DNA from: Rubrivivax sp.
Lineage (GTDB): Bacteria > Pseudomonadota > Gammaproteobacteria > Burkholderiales > Burkholderiaceae_C
NCBI GenBank assembly: GCA_022843905.1
Contig: JALHMT010000011.1
Coordinates: 62,001 to 126,000 of the forward strand
Length of the DNA stretch: 64,000 nucleotides
Direction: 5' to 3'
The notes beneath the pieces are model-generated. The model was not told the origin of the DNA. It saw only the letters and a list, made by a program, of their open reading frames with translations, and made no database searches. Of this stretch, positions 1 through 7,320 are shown piece after piece; positions within the stretch are counted from its first letter, which is position 1, and every line of letters begins with the position of its first letter. The position numbers and the translations under genes are program-made.

Positions 1-43
1 CCTGCCCAGCCTCCACCGATTCCAAAACCGACAGTTCGTCCAT
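1..43 (-). CDS. 5' end of an unidentified gene running off the window
   Basis: Reading leftwards, an ATG at 43-41 opens a frame beginning MDELSVLESV that continues past base 1. A strong Shine-Dalgarno sequence (AGGAGGT) lies about six bases upstream of the ATG, so the start is convincing. Only 14 residues are visible, so no function can be assigned. Confidence 0.55.
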   Translation of the reverse strand, partial: MDELSVLESVEAGQ

Positions 44-267
44 ATCGAACCTCCTGCGGACAAAGATTCCGGTGGACTCGGCACCATCAAGTCGCTGCGT
101 AGCGGCGGGTCCCAGGCTCAGCCCCATGAAACCTCAGCGCGCTGCATGGCCCACGCTGAGCGCGACTTTCGCGATGATTTGTGGCGGGATTTCTGCTGTA
201 CCCGACTGCCGCGCACCGGCAGATTGGATGCCTCGAAGCAGACGACACCCGATGGGTCACTTCCCGC

Positions 268-798
268 ATGAACAGACTCCTCGACCAGCTGAAGCAGGGC
301 CTGCGCAGGATCGGGCGCGGCAGACTTGAAGTGCCTGGCGGTGTGCCGACCGTCAGCCCGGTCAACGATTCGGGGCAGGTAACACGCCTGCGGACCGAAC
401 TCGACGATGCGCTTTCGTCGCTCGAGAAGCGCCTCACGCCGACGACACCGCCGGCTGGACCGCAGTCCGGCCGCACACGCAAGGCCATCCTCTCGAAGGC
501 ACGCCGAACGGCCCCACCGCAGAACGCCCTGAGCTTCTGGGGATTGGCGCCGGTTTCATCGGCAGACAAGTCCGGGGACCTGGCGACGATCGCGCCGGCA
601 TCGATGCTTGCGGGATCCTCGCTGTTGCTGCCATCGACGGCGGCCGCCGGCGCGCGGCGCGACAGACCATTGGGGCTGCTGGGTGCTGCGACTGCTTTCG
701 ACGAGCGACAGGAGGTCGCCGCTCCGCAGGCTCTGCTGGAACCCGCGCCACCGCTGTCGCGGGAGGACGACGCCACGGACCGGCCGACCTGGCCTTGA
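268..798 (+). CDS. hypothetical protein
   Basis: I do not recognise this 176-residue protein. The N-terminal part is basic and helical (MNRLLDQLKQGLRRIG), followed by a short predicted coiled coil (TELDDALSSLEKRL near residues 45-58). The rest is an Ala/Pro-rich, probably disordered tail. GC-rich third codon positions in this frame support coding. The start is uncertain: an in-frame upstream ATG exists at 181 and neither has a clear ribosome binding site. It precedes a small membrane protein gene on the same strand. Confidence 0.5.
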   Translation: MNRLLDQLKQGLRRIGRGRLEVPGGVPTVSPVNDSGQVTRLRTELDDALSSLEKRLTPTTPPAGPQSGRTRKAILSKARRTAPPQNALSFWGLAPVSSADKSGDLATIAPASMLAGSSLLLPSTAAAGARRDRPLGLLGAATAFDERQEVAAPQALLEPAPPLSREDDATDRPTWP

Positions 799-813
799 GG
801 GCGCGAGAGTCGC

Positions 814-1101
814 ATGCCCACCGGACCGCGCCATGCCTTGGGGACAACCCGTCAGGAGCCCGGACGACATCTGGCTGCGGGTGTCCCTCGCGACTTCGTG
901 GACGTGCTGGCCAGGGCGCCGACCTTGGCAGCCGCGCTGACGCTGGCCATGGTGGCTCTGTGCATTGCAATCCTGGTCATGCCGATCGACGAGGAGGTGC
1001 CGGCCACGCCTCGGCGTGCGCCCTGGCCGGTCGCCGTGCTCGCCTTTGCCATCGTCATCTTCGTCATCGCCTTCTGCTGGCTGAGGAACGACGAAGCCTG
1101 A
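814..1101 (+). CDS. small two-helix membrane protein
   Basis: This 95-residue protein has two clear hydrophobic segments. One runs from about residue 36 to 55 (LAAALTLAMVALCIAILVM) and one from about 72 to 90 (VAVLAFAIVIFVIAFCWL). They are joined by a charged linker, and the protein ends in a short acidic tail. No family is recognised. It is probably an inner-membrane protein with both termini on one side. It lies 15 bases after the preceding gene, so the two may be cotranscribed. The start is unsure because the first 30 residues look atypical. Confidence 0.55.
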   Translation: MPTGPRHALGTTRQEPGRHLAAGVPRDFVDVLARAPTLAAALTLAMVALCIAILVMPIDEEVPATPRRAPWPVAVLAFAIVIFVIAFCWLRNDEA

Positions 1102-1112
1102 GGACCAGGCAG

Positions 1113-1131
1113 GGGTGGCTGCAGGCCACCC
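1113..1131. terminator. possible bidirectional terminator hairpin
   Basis: A perfect 7-bp stem (GGGTGGC / GCCACCC) with a five-base loop sits between two convergent genes. There is no T-run on either side, so it is at best a weak or Rho-assisted terminator. Confidence 0.35.
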
Positions 1132-1188
1132 GTCTCAGGAGACTTTCGCAGCCGGGCACAACGCATCTGGCGCCGCACCCAGCACTGA

Positions 1189-1590
1189 TTACAGCGCTGC
1201 GTCCTTGAGCTTCTTCAGCGCACGGGTCTTGATCTTGGTCGACGCCGGCTTGGCCGCGAACATGCGCTCCACGCCGGTGAACGGATCCTTGCCGAGGCGC
1301 TTCTTCTTGGCAGGAACGTTCTGCGCCGTGATCTTCAACAGGCCCGGCAGTGTGAACTCACCCAGGCCCTTCTTGTGGATCGAAGCGAGCATCGTTGCCT
1401 CGAGGGCCGCAAGCACCGCCTTCGCTGCCTTCGGCTCGACGGCGGCCAGTTCTGCCACGTGTGCGATCAGCCCGGTCTTGTTGAACGCCGTCTTGATCGG
1501 CTTGAGCACGGCGGGTGCCTTCGCGGGCGCTGCCGCCTTCACTGTCTTCTTCGACGCAGAAACGGGGGTGGTCTTCTTTGCGGTTGCCAT
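1189..1590 (-). CDS. HU-family DNA-binding protein with basic Ala/Lys N-terminal extension
   Basis: This is a nucleoid-associated HU/IHF-type protein that binds and bends DNA. Residues about 35-130 carry the HU core, with recognisable segments such as FNKTGLIAHVAELA and GLGEFTLPGLLKI. Residues 1-33 form a Lys/Ala/Pro-rich extension, as in the long HU-like proteins of many Burkholderiales. At 133 residues it is longer than the roughly 90-residue canonical HU because of this tail. The DNA-arm region is basic (PAKKKRLGKDPFTG). It is transcribed divergently from an H-NS-type gene. The pair probably packages or silences the surrounding mobile DNA, which is inference. Confidence 0.85.
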   Translation of the reverse strand: MATAKKTTPVSASKKTVKAAAPAKAPAVLKPIKTAFNKTGLIAHVAELAAVEPKAAKAVLAALEATMLASIHKKGLGEFTLPGLLKITAQNVPAKKKRLGKDPFTGVERMFAAKPASTKIKTRALKKLKDAAL

Positions 1591-1853
1591 TGAGTCGTGA
1601 ACGCCTGTTGATGGGGTTGTCGGGTACGGATCGGAGGCGGGATTCTATGGGTCGCTGCCTGGTGGTCCATCTCTCGGCGCGGTCGGGTCTGCAGCAAACG
1701 CTGCAGCAGAACGAGAACAGGACACGTTCGGCCACACGGCCGCCGTGCACCGCATGACACGCCAAATGGGCGGGCCCGGCTCGTCGGCACGTGCCGCGAG
1801 CAGGTCTGAGCTGTCGCGTTCCGGAATATGCTCGCAGCCTCGTCCACCCGCGA

Positions 1854-2246
1854 ATGAACCCCTACATGGCAACGAAGAAGACCGGTCCGACCCTTGCCGC
1901 GCTCAACGCGCAGATTGCCAAGCTGCAGGCCCAGGCCGAAGCGCTTCGCGCCAAGGAAGTTGCCGGAGTCGTCGCGCGCATCCGCGAGGCGATCGTGCAC
2001 TACGGCCTGACAGTCGCCGACCTCGGCCTCGGCAGCGCGAAGTCAAAAGCGCCGAAGGGCGCTGCTGTAACTGCGGCCCCGAAATCCAAGGGTAAGACTG
2101 CCGGCAAGAAGACAGCCCGCACCATCAAGTTCGCCGACGGCAAGGGCGGGACCTGGAGCGGTATCGGCAAGCGCCCGAACTGGTTCAAGGATGCGCTGGC
2201 GGCCGGCAGGAAGCCGGAAGACCTGCTGGCCAAGCCCGACGCCTGA
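1854..2246 (+). CDS. H-NS histone family protein
   Basis: This is an H-NS-like nucleoid protein. The N-terminal half has a predicted oligomerising coiled coil (ALNAQIAKLQAQAEALRAKE). The middle is a Lys/Ala-rich linker. The C-terminal DNA-binding core contains the family motif around GGTWSGIGKRPNWF, followed by a helix (KDALAAGRKPEDLL). Such proteins bind AT-rich DNA and silence foreign genes. Two in-frame starts, at 1854 and 1866, are possible, and no strong Shine-Dalgarno separates them. Mobile replicons often carry their own copy as a stealth function, and that is the likely role here. Confidence 0.85.
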   Translation: MNPYMATKKTGPTLAALNAQIAKLQAQAEALRAKEVAGVVARIREAIVHYGLTVADLGLGSAKSKAPKGAAVTAAPKSKGKTAGKKTARTIKFADGKGGTWSGIGKRPNWFKDALAAGRKPEDLLAKPDA

Positions 2247-2304
2247 GGTTCGGGTGGGCAGCCGGCCCTGCGACTCGACCCGGCTTCGCATCCGGTGCGA
2301 GCGA

Positions 2305-3045
2305 TCAGACCGCTGAGTGGAAGTCCCGCTGTCGTGCACCAACCGCAGCGGCCTGCTCTGCCCCCGTGACTTCGCGCGTACGGAAGCCGACCGGCAACCT
2401 GACCTTGGGGTCGAGAAACACGAACAAGTGGTACTGGTTGGCGGTGTCGACGAGCCGGGACTCGGCCGGATAGATCTCGAAGCCCTCGTGCTCCGGCCCG
2501 ACGATCAGGTTCTTGATCACCTGCAGGTCGCGCCAGTCGTGGACGGGCGCCTTGTCGCGTCGCTTGATCGACAGCCAGATCAGGTCACCCACGAATTCGC
2601 CGAACGGCGCTTCCAGGGTCTGGGCGTTCACCTGATAGCGGTCGTTCATATGGACCGACTGTCGCCGCAACTGTTCGACCTGCGCGGCAGCCAAGTCGTG
2701 CGGGACATCGAACTTCCTGGCGATCATCGCTGCATCGAAAGCATCCTCCGGCAGCCGTGCCGCCTCGAATGGCTCCATCGTCGCTGGCGGTGGCTCGTTG
2801 CCCACACGGTGGAGTTCGATTCGGCTGTTGTCGAGGCGGTGCGCGAGGGCGGTCGTCCATGCACCCGCCTCTGTCTCGCGGGTCGGGCCGACTTCGGCCT
2901 CAGCCATGCCTGTTTGCATCCAGGTGAACCAGAACCTGCCGACGAGTCCCGGGTCATCGGCGGGTCCGCCGCCGTGCACGACATAGCCGTCGGCCTGCAG
3001 CAGCCGGCGAACCTCGCCAACAAAGTCGATTTCATCGTCGCTCAT
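2305..3045 (-). CDS. DUF7694-type conserved hypothetical protein
   Basis: This 246-residue soluble protein has no known function. The second half matches a domain I recall as DUF7694, with a DWRDLQVIKNL segment followed by IVGPEHEGFEIYPAE and ANQYHLFVF. That domain is common on proteobacterial plasmids and phages. The start MSDDEIDF at 3045 is preferred because the frame upstream of it is Arg/Pro-rich and unlike protein. It overlaps nothing and is followed by a divergent small gene. The domain name rests on memory and was not searched. Confidence 0.65.
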   Translation of the reverse strand: MSDDEIDFVGEVRRLLQADGYVVHGGGPADDPGLVGRFWFTWMQTGMAEAEVGPTRETEAGAWTTALAHRLDNSRIELHRVGNEPPPATMEPFEAARLPEDAFDAAMIARKFDVPHDLAAAQVEQLRRQSVHMNDRYQVNAQTLEAPFGEFVGDLIWLSIKRRDKAPVHDWRDLQVIKNLIVGPEHEGFEIYPAESRLVDTANQYHLFVFLDPKVRLPVGFRTREVTGAEQAAAVGARQRDFHSAV

Positions 3046-3235
3046 CGGGTTAGCCCTTGCGGTCAGCGGACAAGCAGTCCGCAACTTCAGGATCTCCCGG
3101 GGCCGCAGACTTTCAACCCCGTCGGAATGCACACCGCCGTCGCCGCCGCTGCCAGAGCCGAAGGCAAACTCCTGCCATCGCCACCGCTGTCGTAGAGCAC
3201 GCGGCGGACCCCTGACGACCCTCAAAGGAATACGG

Positions 3236-3655
3236 ATGGACAGCACACCCGAGGTGGATTTCCCCAGCAGCGAATCGTTCGTCGACTGCGCCGGCGCACG
3301 CCGCCATTTCGAGCTGGAAGTGCGCCACCTGCCGAACCATGGCTACGCGGCCGAGGCACGCGAGGTGACGAGCAGCGAGCACGGCGGCTACGTCTTCAAG
3401 GCCTTCGCAGAGGCGAGCGGCACGATGGCGCTCGCCAGGCTGCGCGGGAAAGTCCGGCAGGGACTCGCGCAGCGCTTCCTGATCAAGGACGGCCCGACGA
3501 TCGAGATGCCGTTCGAGCGCATCCGCGGCCGCATCGACTCCGAGGGCGTCGTTGTCGATGGTCGCCTCGTCACCTGGGATGAGTTCCTCGAACTGCTGCA
3601 GCCCTACGAGGGCTGGGAGTTCGACCTGCGCATCCCGCTCGAGCCGGACTGGTGA
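3236..3655 (+). CDS. conserved hypothetical protein
   Basis: This is an acidic 139-residue protein of unknown function. It has no membrane segment. Its sequence looks like a compact alpha/beta fold, with an N-terminal strand region (FELEVRHLPNHGYAAEA) and a helix (GTMALARLRGKVRQGLAQRFL). The C-terminus is acidic and aromatic-rich (YEGWEFDLRIPLEPDW). The start has a good ribosome binding site (AAAGGA, five bases upstream). It is transcribed away from the preceding DUF7694 gene. Confidence 0.6.
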   Translation: MDSTPEVDFPSSESFVDCAGARRHFELEVRHLPNHGYAAEAREVTSSEHGGYVFKAFAEASGTMALARLRGKVRQGLAQRFLIKDGPTIEMPFERIRGRIDSEGVVVDGRLVTWDEFLELLQPYEGWEFDLRIPLEPDW

Positions 3656-3722
3656 CAGACACCGGTCTGGGCCGTCGCCACTTCGCGTGCTGACCCGCCG
3701 GCACCTCTCCCCCGTGAGCACG

Positions 3723-4865
3723 TCACCTGGATGGCGCGCCCGAGAGCAGTTGTGCGTACCGCGCCAGCACAGCCGCCTCGTCCGTGTGCATGACCACCAG
3801 CCCGACGGCCTCGGCCACGCGCCTGCGCACGTTGGCAATGAGTCGAGCCTCGGCCGTCGAGGGCATCGCGGTCGGCCAGCCCTTTGTGAACAGCAGGTCC
3901 GCCGGAAGACACGCCTCGGCGCCCTGCCGCTCGGCGGCGCGCTCCTTGGCCAACTGCAGCCGCGCCAGCAGCGGCGCATCAAGCAGGTGAGGTGCCACAT
4001 CGCCCAGCCAGCGTGAGCCCTGGAACGAGAACGTGGACCGGGCTTCCAGTTCCACCATCTCCCGATAGATCGCGACGTTGTCGGCGCAGCCGGCCGATGC
4101 ACGCAGGTCGTGCTCCGAGCCCATGATGCAGAACGCGCACGACACCCTGGTGGACCCGTAAGTCGTGTAGGCCTCATGCAGCCGGTCTCCGCGGCTTCGC
4201 ACGTAGTCGATCACGTCCGCGCGCGACCAGCCCAGGATCGGATTCCAGGTGTGGCCCATGCCGGACTTGCGCACCGTGCGCTCGTCGCGGCGCCAGACCG
4301 GCATCCTGGCCCGCACGCTGCTCTCCTCGCGCCGGATGCCGACCGCCGAGACCACGTCGCCCGTGGGAAACCGCCTGCGCATCGCGCTGGCGATCACCGC
4401 GCTCTTGAGCTCGGCCGTGCAGAACCGCGTCGAGGGTGTGCTCCAGGGCAGGATCAGCTTCACGCACTCCAGGTTCGCGTACCGGGCCACATTGGCTTCC
4501 CATCGCGACAGCCAGCGGTCCATCATGTCACCGGCCTGCCTGCGCACGACGACGAGTTCGACACCGAGCCGCGCCGCCAGTCTTTCGCACACCATCATCG
4601 ACTGACGCCACTCGACCCGGCCCAGGTCGCTGTGGATCAGCAGACGGGGACCGGCATGACCTCGGTTGTCGAGGTGGTCGCACAGCCGGTAGGCCAGCGC
4701 CTGTGAATCCTTGCCGCCGCTGACGCCGATGAACACTGGCGCCTGGCTGTCGAGCGCGGACTCGATCTCGGGCGTGGTCGCCACATCGAACCTGGCCAGC
4801 GCCACCTGATCGCCGAAGAGGTCGGGCTGCCAGCGTGACGGCAGTTCGATGGTGGCGGTGTGCAT
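3723..4865 (-). CDS. phosphoadenosine phosphosulfate reductase-family protein
   Basis: This is an adenine-nucleotide alpha-hydrolase fold enzyme of the PAPS reductase superfamily. The PP-loop SGGKDS is at residues 49-54. Conserved downstream segments include FCTAELKS near residue 148 and a CAFC pair near 245. The second cysteine pair and the 380-residue length resemble phage- and island-borne members and DndC-like enzymes more than housekeeping CysH (about 240 residues). The chemistry is therefore probably activation of a substrate by adenylation or sulfur transfer, but the substrate is unknown. No dndB, dndD or dndE homologue is nearby. It stands alone on the minus strand. Confidence 0.8.
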   Translation of the reverse strand: MHTATIELPSRWQPDLFGDQVALARFDVATTPEIESALDSQAPVFIGVSGGKDSQALAYRLCDHLDNRGHAGPRLLIHSDLGRVEWRQSMMVCERLAARLGVELVVVRRQAGDMMDRWLSRWEANVARYANLECVKLILPWSTPSTRFCTAELKSAVIASAMRRRFPTGDVVSAVGIRREESSVRARMPVWRRDERTVRKSGMGHTWNPILGWSRADVIDYVRSRGDRLHEAYTTYGSTRVSCAFCIMGSEHDLRASAGCADNVAIYREMVELEARSTFSFQGSRWLGDVAPHLLDAPLLARLQLAKERAAERQGAEACLPADLLFTKGWPTAMPSTAEARLIANVRRRVAEAVGLVVMHTDEAAVLARYAQLLSGAPSR

Positions 4866-5092
4866 GGCCGATGGCAGGTCCTTTCGGACAGGCTATGGCC
4901 CGGTCTTCCGCCTTCAACCCGCCGGCGCCAGGCGCCCGCGTCGCACTCATTGCACGCCGTGAGGACACATGAGCATGCGACAGTGGGCGGCGGGGGTTTC
5001 GCTCGCGGCGGCACGGTGGCAGACTCCAGGAGCTTCCTGTCGGCGCTCGTGCTGGCACAGCCTTCACCATGGGCCGTCTTCGGTCCACGTTG

Positions 5093-5232
5093 AGGATCCG
5101 GGTGCTCACGCATCCGGCGTTAGCGGTCGTGACCCGCACTCGAATCGGCCACTTGCTGGCCTTGTCGCGCAAGCGATGAATCGTTCCGCAACTGCGGACT
5201 TCGAATGCCATCGACATCCTGTTGTCGATGGC
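5093..5232 (+). ncRNA. structured leader RNA candidate, related to the radC leader
   Basis: The segment starting GAGGATCCG carries the conserved string gcgttagcggtcgtgacccg, also found upstream of radC at 17894. A helix (CCGGGTGC / GCATCCGG around a TCAC loop) precedes it. The radC copy has a different but equally paired helix around TCA, which suggests covariation. Downstream are four hairpins: GGCCA/TGGCC (5147-5161), TCGC/GCGA with a GCAA loop (5165-5176), TCCGCA/TGCGGA (5185-5198), and a 10-bp stem (5207-5232). It may belong to the published radC RNA motif, a presumed cis-regulatory class, but I could not check this. Confidence 0.45.
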
Positions 5233-5523
5233 CGGGTTGCACTGTCCTCACGGACCAGCGTGATCCGAACTCTTAAGGAATCCATCGCTCGTGAGAGCGA
5301 CCTGCACCGGGATGCGTCCATGACTTGCTGTCTGCCACATCGGCAGTCGCAGGCAATGGATTGCGACACCTGGCGCCCTGCCCCGTCGACGAGACAGTGG
5401 CCGGCATCACCAGCGCATCGACAGCCCGTTCCGCAAGGAAAGGGACTGTGGATCGCGCGAACCACAGGTCAACGGCGCAAGCCGCTGGCCTGAATCCCTG
5501 GGACGCAAGTCCTGAATGTGCGA

Positions 5524-5550
5524 GAGACCCATCGCTTCGGCATGGGTCTC
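5524..5550 (+). terminator. strong hairpin with UUCG loop
   Basis: A 9-bp stem (GAGACCCAT / ATGGGTCTC) continues after a bulged C into GC-UUCG-GC. It is extremely stable, but no T-run follows. It could be an attenuator, a processing site or part of the leader of the small gene at 5662. Confidence 0.4.
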
Positions 5551-5593
5551 CTCGCCGATCCACGGGCCCGCCGTTCGGTGGCGCCTTCAACCC

Positions 5594-5661
5594 GCATGGG
5601 GAACATCGTTTCTCCATCCGGGGACGTGGTGTGCCTCCTGCTCACGCAAAGGAGAACGACC
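5594..5661 (+). promoter_or_regulatory. GGGGA-type leader before small gene
   Basis: This segment resembles the 5' leaders at 6250 and 17941. It has an imperfect GGGGAAC/GTTTCTCC hairpin at 5598-5615, then a second GGGGAC, then a strong ribosome binding site (AAAGGAGA). The common layout suggests a shared leader family. Confidence 0.4.
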
Positions 5662-5829
5662 ATGTCAACGAACACGTCTCGCCACGTTGTCTGCCGCCTG
5701 CTGGGCGGTTCCGGCCGGCCATCGCTCGTCGCGGTGCCGACCCGCAAGCTTCCCGCCCTGTTTGCGCCCATCAGCCGCACGCCGGCCGACACGGTCGTCC
5801 CGCTGCTCCCGTTGCCGCTGGCGGCCTGA
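5662..5829 (+). CDS. small hypothetical protein (55 residues)
   Basis: This short frame starts MSTNTSRHVVCRLL behind one of the best ribosome binding sites in the region (AAAGGAGA, spacer about eight bases). The composition is Pro/Leu/Ala-rich and no domain is recognised. Support comes mainly from the ribosome binding site and the leader it shares with the gene at 6316 and with radC. It may be a leader peptide or a small effector. Confidence 0.5.
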   Translation: MSTNTSRHVVCRLLGGSGRPSLVAVPTRKLPALFAPISRTPADTVVPLLPLPLAA

Positions 5830-5848
5830 AGTCGTCAGGTCGTGCGTC

Positions 5849-6070
5849 ATGGACAAGCAGGAGTGGAAGAGCTTCTTCCGTTTCATCGACGAAGGAAGCG
5901 AAGCCGAGCTTCAACAGCGCAAGGATGCGCTTGCCGGTGTCCTGCAGAAGGTCACCGATCCAGGCGTTCGCTCCGACATCCGTCGGATGCTCCGCCTGAT
6001 CGACGAGGAGGTCCTGATCCGTCAGAACCTGTCGTCACGCAGGCAAGTCCGGCGTTCGAAGGGCGCGTGA
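5849..6070 (+). CDS. small helical hypothetical protein
   Basis: This 73-residue, highly charged, all-helical protein starts MDKQEWKSFFRFIDEGSEAE and has a basic C-terminus (SSRRQVRRSKGA). It follows the previous small gene by 19 bases and is probably cotranscribed with it. No family is recognised. The helical amphipathic pattern is compatible with a small DNA- or protein-binding accessory factor. Confidence 0.6.
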   Translation: MDKQEWKSFFRFIDEGSEAELQQRKDALAGVLQKVTDPGVRSDIRRMLRLIDEEVLIRQNLSSRRQVRRSKGA

Positions 6071-6249
6071 GGCGCCTCGAGAGGGATTCCAGTGTGGGCC
6101 GGCCCAGCGCCGCCGCCCACATCAGTTCCCTTTCGAGCGTGGCCCTGCCGCCATCGATCACGCGAAGAGAAGCGCCGGAACGATTCATCGTGAAGGCCTG
6201 TCCGTGGAGTGTCGCAACCGCAGCCGCTGTTGCATCGTTTCCATGCTAT

Positions 6250-6315
6250 CCCAATGGGGACCTGTCGTCCCCTGCCGGGGATGGTTCGTCTCCGCATCTT
6301 CCGAAGGAGAGAACC
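6250..6315 (+). promoter_or_regulatory. GGGGAC-hairpin leader
   Basis: A perfect stem GGGGAC (6256-6261) / GTCCCC (6267-6272) is followed by CCGGGG, a pyrimidine-rich stretch and the ribosome binding site AAGGAGAG before the ATG at 6316. The order and spacing match the second half of the radC leader (17941-18002). Confidence 0.45.
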
Positions 6316-6822
6316 ATGTCCGAAGCTCCCCCGAATGCACAGCCTCCCGCGCAGTTCGACCCCGGGTCGAACCGCCGCACGGCCGACGAAGACCGTGCCT
6401 GGGCCCAGCTGTACGCCAGCGTCGGTCAAGCCTCCACCGCCGAAGAAGTGGTCAAGCAGCTTGATGCCGACAACGAAGCCCGGCGCAGCCACCTGGCGCT
6501 GTACCTGCGCGCGAAGACGACCCTGCGGGAACGCCGGATTGCCGACGCGCGCAACCAGCGCATCGGTGCCTTCGTGCGATCGGTCGTGACCATCGTGGTC
6601 GTCGGCCCTTTCCGCCTGCTGCGTTCGCTGCTGTCGACCGGCAGCGATGTCGCGGTGGAGATGCTTCCCCCTGCACGCAGGGATCCCGCCAAGGCCCGCG
6701 TCAGCACCCTCACCCGGGACCCCGAGTTCGCGAAAGCGGCCGAGAGGTTCACGGCGACGGCCGATGGCGCGACACCGATCGCGGGGCAGCACGAGGAATC
6801 ACGCGGCGCAAAGGCAGCGTGA
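6316..6822 (+). CDS. hypothetical protein with one hydrophobic segment
   Basis: This 168-residue protein has a Pro/Gln-rich N-terminus and a charged helical middle (residues about 35-85, including ALYLRAKTTLRERRIADAR). One hydrophobic stretch (about residues 91-106, SVVTIVVVGPFRLL) could anchor it in the membrane. The C-terminal tail is polar. The start is well supported by AAGGAGAG eight bases upstream. Its 3' end overlaps the 3' end of a convergent gene by 24 bases. The function is unknown. Confidence 0.6.
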   Translation: MSEAPPNAQPPAQFDPGSNRRTADEDRAWAQLYASVGQASTAEEVVKQLDADNEARRSHLALYLRAKTTLRERRIADARNQRIGAFVRSVVTIVVVGPFRLLRSLLSTGSDVAVEMLPPARRDPAKARVSTLTRDPEFAKAAERFTATADGATPIAGQHEESRGAKAA

Positions 6823-7206
6823 GCGTTCCTCGTCCAGGAGCCAGCGCAGGAAGCGCGCCTCTTGAGAGGCGCCCTGGTAGTAGTCCTTGCACCGGCCGAT
6901 GTAATCGTCCAGGTCGTCGAGCGACTTCACGCCCACCGGCTCGATGCCGGTGATCCGCGTGAATCGCTCGACCTCCCGGCCCGTCAGGCGTAGCTGGTTC
7001 CCTAGGCGGATCATGTCGAAGTTCTGCGTTTCACTGTGCGTGTCTGCTTGGGTCCGCAGCACGGCCGAGAGTTTCCGACGATCCAGCCCAGCCTGCATCA
7101 AAACCGCACTGCGGCTCGCGGGCATTGAACTGCCACCCCTCGCCCCTGCTGCTGCTCTCTCCGCCCGCAAGTCCCCGTCTGTTTGCCAGGACGACGCGAC
7201 AACCAT
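6799..7206 (-). CDS. hypothetical protein, possible regulator
   Basis: This is a predicted 135-residue protein. Its C-terminal 90 residues look like a compact, well-conserved domain, with segments MIRLGNQLRLTGREVERFTRITG and DDLDDYIGRCKDYYQG. The first 40 residues are Ala/Gly/Arg-rich, so a later start (MPASRS) is possible. It is divergent from the HTH/PIN pair at 7321 and could regulate or modulate it, but that is speculation. No family is recognised. Confidence 0.5.
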   Translation of the reverse strand: MVVASSWQTDGDLRAERAAAGARGGSSMPASRSAVLMQAGLDRRKLSAVLRTQADTHSETQNFDMIRLGNQLRLTGREVERFTRITGIEPVGVKSLDDLDDYIGRCKDYYQGASQEARFLRWLLDEERSRCLCAA

Positions 7207-7285
7207 CGGGCGCTTCACCGTTCCTGCGGCGTGACTTGGACCTGCAGGCCTGATCGCCCCCCAAACCCCGCACGGCTTTCGATAT

Positions 7286-7320
7286 TTGCGAATTTGCGGT
7301 GATGGTGCTACGCTGGCACC
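7286..7320 (+). promoter_or_regulatory. promoter and overlapping palindrome of the HTH/PIN operon
   Basis: A -35-like TTGCGA (7286-7291) and a -10-like TACGCT (7309-7314) are separated by 17 bases. A palindrome GGTGC-n7-GCACC (7304-7320) covers the -10 box and abuts the start codon. The expected transcription start is at or next to the ATG at 7321, so the mRNA may be leaderless. An operator here fits autorepression by the antitoxin. Confidence 0.5.

Larger units (their letters stand above)
4866..5661. other. long non-coding stretch with RNA-like structure
   Basis: No convincing protein frame fills these roughly 800 bases. They contain a copy of the leader motif found upstream of radC (5093-5135), four successive perfect stem-loops (5147-5232), a strong UUCG-loop hairpin (5524-5550) and the ribosome binding site of the next gene. 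The individual elements are listed separately. Confidence 0.6.

Noticed and set aside
2317..3195. Long plus-strand frame opposite the DUF7694 gene
   Set aside because: It is a shadow frame. The minus-strand product has a coherent conserved segment and start, and the plus-strand translation does not.
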